Below, in pieces: positions 4,626 to 5,491 of a stretch of 5,491 bases of DNA. The DNA comes from Bacilli bacterium. Its GTDB lineage: Bacteria > Bacillota_I > Bacilli_A > RFN20 > CAG-826. Every line of letters begins with the position of its first letter. Position 1 is the first letter of the stretch. The notes under the pieces were generated by a model that saw only the letters and a list, made by a program, of their open reading frames with translations, made no database searches and was not told the origin of the DNA. The stretch is taken from the NCBI GenBank assembly GCA_024693415.1, contig JAILKX010000140.1, positions 1-5,491 on the forward strand. The letters run 5' to 3'. The translations under genes and the position numbers were made by a program.

Positions 4626-5227
4626 TGGAAATCAACTACCCCGCGGGCGTCAAACCCCATAAAAGCGAAGAGCTCAAGAAGCCGGTCAAGCGCAAGAAGC
4701 CGGTTTTGAAGGTCGCCGCCGGCAATAGGGGCATGGATTTCGAAGCCGCGATCAACGACACCAACGCCTATTACCTCGAGAAGGGCCTTTGCCTCATCAC
4801 CAAGCGCCCCACTCCGATCAACATCGTCAAGGTCGATTACACGAACGGGCCGAAGATCACCTCGGCCTATTTCGAGACGCAATCCACCACCGACTATAAT
4901 GGCGTTTATCGGGGGCGTTACATCGATTTCGAAGCAAAATCGACCCGTTCCCGCACCTCGTTCCCGCTCGCGAACATCCCGATTCAGCAGATTGAGCACC
5001 TCGAGCGCGTGATCGAGCATGGCGGCATCGCCTTCTTTTTGGTGCACTGGCAGCTCAAGGGCGAAGCCTATCTCGTCCCCGCCGCTTACATCATCAAGTT
5101 CTACCGCGAGAAGCCGCGCGCCTCGATCCCCTACGAAGCGATGAAAGAAAACGGCAGGCTCATCAAGGAGACCTACCGTCCTAGCTACGATTATCTGCCG
5201 GTCTTGGAAGAGCTTTTCTTGAAGTAG
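4625..5227 (+). CDS. recU: Holliday junction resolvase RecU
   Basis: RecU is the Bacillota enzyme that cleaves four-way junctions during recombination repair and chromosome segregation, and it also modulates RecA. The 200-residue protein is full length. It shows the conserved NRGMDFEAAINDTN block (34-47), the PTPINIV strand (62-68), STTDYNGVYRGRYIDFEAK (87-105) with the nuclease residues D90, E103 and K105, TSFPL, QQIEHL, and the C-terminal YLPVLEELF segment. Residues 10-30 are a Lys-rich N-terminal tail, common in RecU. The ATG at 4625 shares its A with the exonuclease stop; a GTG at 4622 adds one residue and sits better from GAGG at 4611-4614 (7 rather than 10 bases), so the start is uncertain by one codon. 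Re-initiation after the exonuclease is likely. Its 3' end overlaps nth on the other strand by 37 bases. Confidence 0.97.
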   Translation: MEINYPAGVKPHKSEELKKPVKRKKPVLKVAAGNRGMDFEAAINDTNAYYLEKGLCLITKRPTPINIVKVDYTNGPKITSAYFETQSTTDYNGVYRGRYIDFEAKSTRSRTSFPLANIPIQQIEHLERVIEHGGIAFFLVHWQLKGEAYLVPAAYIIKFYREKPRASIPYEAMKENGRLIKETYRPSYDYLPVLEELFLK

Positions 5228-5491
5228 CGGCAATACGGCTGAAGCGGGCAGTTCCCGCATTCGGGGTTCTTGGCGTGGCACACGAGCCGCCCGAACCAAA
5301 TGATCTGATGGTGGAGCTTGATCCACTTTTCTTTTGGGAAGCGCCTCTCGAGGATCGCCTCGATCTTGACGGGGTCCTCGCCCTTTTTGCAATAGCCGAG
5401 GCGCGTCGCGACCCGCGCGACATGGGTGTCCACCGCGATCGCCGGCTCGCCGAAGCATTCGGCCCGCACCACGTTCGATGTCTTGATGCCG
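5191..5491 (-). CDS. nth: Endonuclease III, C-terminal half (cut by window edge)
   Basis: Nth is a DNA glycosylase/AP lyase that removes oxidised pyrimidines in base-excision repair. The last 99 codons are in the window and the frame stays open at base 5491, so the N-terminal half lies outside; an apparent GTG start at 5472 is internal. Visible: GIKTSNVV, the end of the helix-hairpin-helix, where the Lys aligns with the catalytic Lys of E. coli Nth; AVDTHVARV with the catalytic Asp; and the iron-sulfur motif C-x6-C-x2-C-x5-C (CHAKNPECGNCPLQPYC) that separates Nth from most MutY and Ogg proteins. A short basic tail (KKSSSKTGR) follows. The gene converges on recU and overlaps its 3' end by 37 bases. 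nth and recU are also near each other in Bacillus. Confidence 0.96.
   Translation of the reverse strand, partial: GIKTSNVVRAECFGEPAIAVDTHVARVATRLGYCKKGEDPVKIEAILERRFPKEKWIKLHHQIIWFGRLVCHAKNPECGNCPLQPYCRYFKKSSSKTGR

Noticed and set aside
4454..5458. 334-codon minus-strand frame over recU and the exonuclease
   Set aside because: Antisense and out-of-frame shadow of recU, exonuclease and nth; composition is low in hydrophobic pattern and no family is recognisable.

Overview
The window looks like the chromosome of a member of the Bacillota, most likely an uncultured GC-rich lineage of the Bacilli. Four things support this: a class B (Bacillus-type) RNase P RNA, a GpsB cell-division protein, a RecU-type Holliday junction resolvase, and the order pgsA-pncC(cinA)-recA. 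All four are typical of that phylum. The DNA is visibly GC-rich, which makes many long antisense shadow ORFs. The genus cannot be named from the sequence alone. I see no mobile element, CRISPR array, tRNA or prophage.

Layout. The minus strand from 3800 down to 50 carries, in transcription order: an orphan lipoprotein with its own promoter and a terminator (3105-3800, hairpin 3059-3095); gpsB with a strong promoter (2613-2978); the RNase P RNA gene rnpB (about 2270-2600), whose promoter lies in the 3' end of gpsB; then pgsA (1608-2243), pncC (1133-1615) and recA (50-1078), closed by a strong intrinsic terminator (13-42). No terminator is visible between rnpB and recA, so rnpB-pgsA-pncC-recA may be one transcription unit. 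The plus strand from 3900 carries a DEDDh exonuclease (3900-4625) overlapping recU (4625-5227). At the right edge the 3' half of nth (endonuclease III) lies on the minus strand and overlaps the end of recU tail to tail.

How it fits together. Most genes serve DNA repair (recA, recU, nth, the exonuclease) or envelope growth (gpsB, pgsA, the lipoprotein). RecA makes and extends recombination joints, RecU resolves them, and Nth starts base-excision repair. The exonuclease role is unknown, but its one-base stop/start overlap with recU suggests joint expression. PgsA makes the precursor of phosphatidylglycerol, and GpsB couples peptidoglycan synthases to division.

The least expected signals are regulatory. 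Two transcription units appear to start within a few bases of their ATG (leaderless), and a third has a leader of about 12 bases without a Shine-Dalgarno. Two of these promoters share the exact pattern GCGCGCG-N5-ATATATAATTT. Genes downstream in the recA unit instead have clear Shine-Dalgarno sites. No wholly new multi-gene system is evident.
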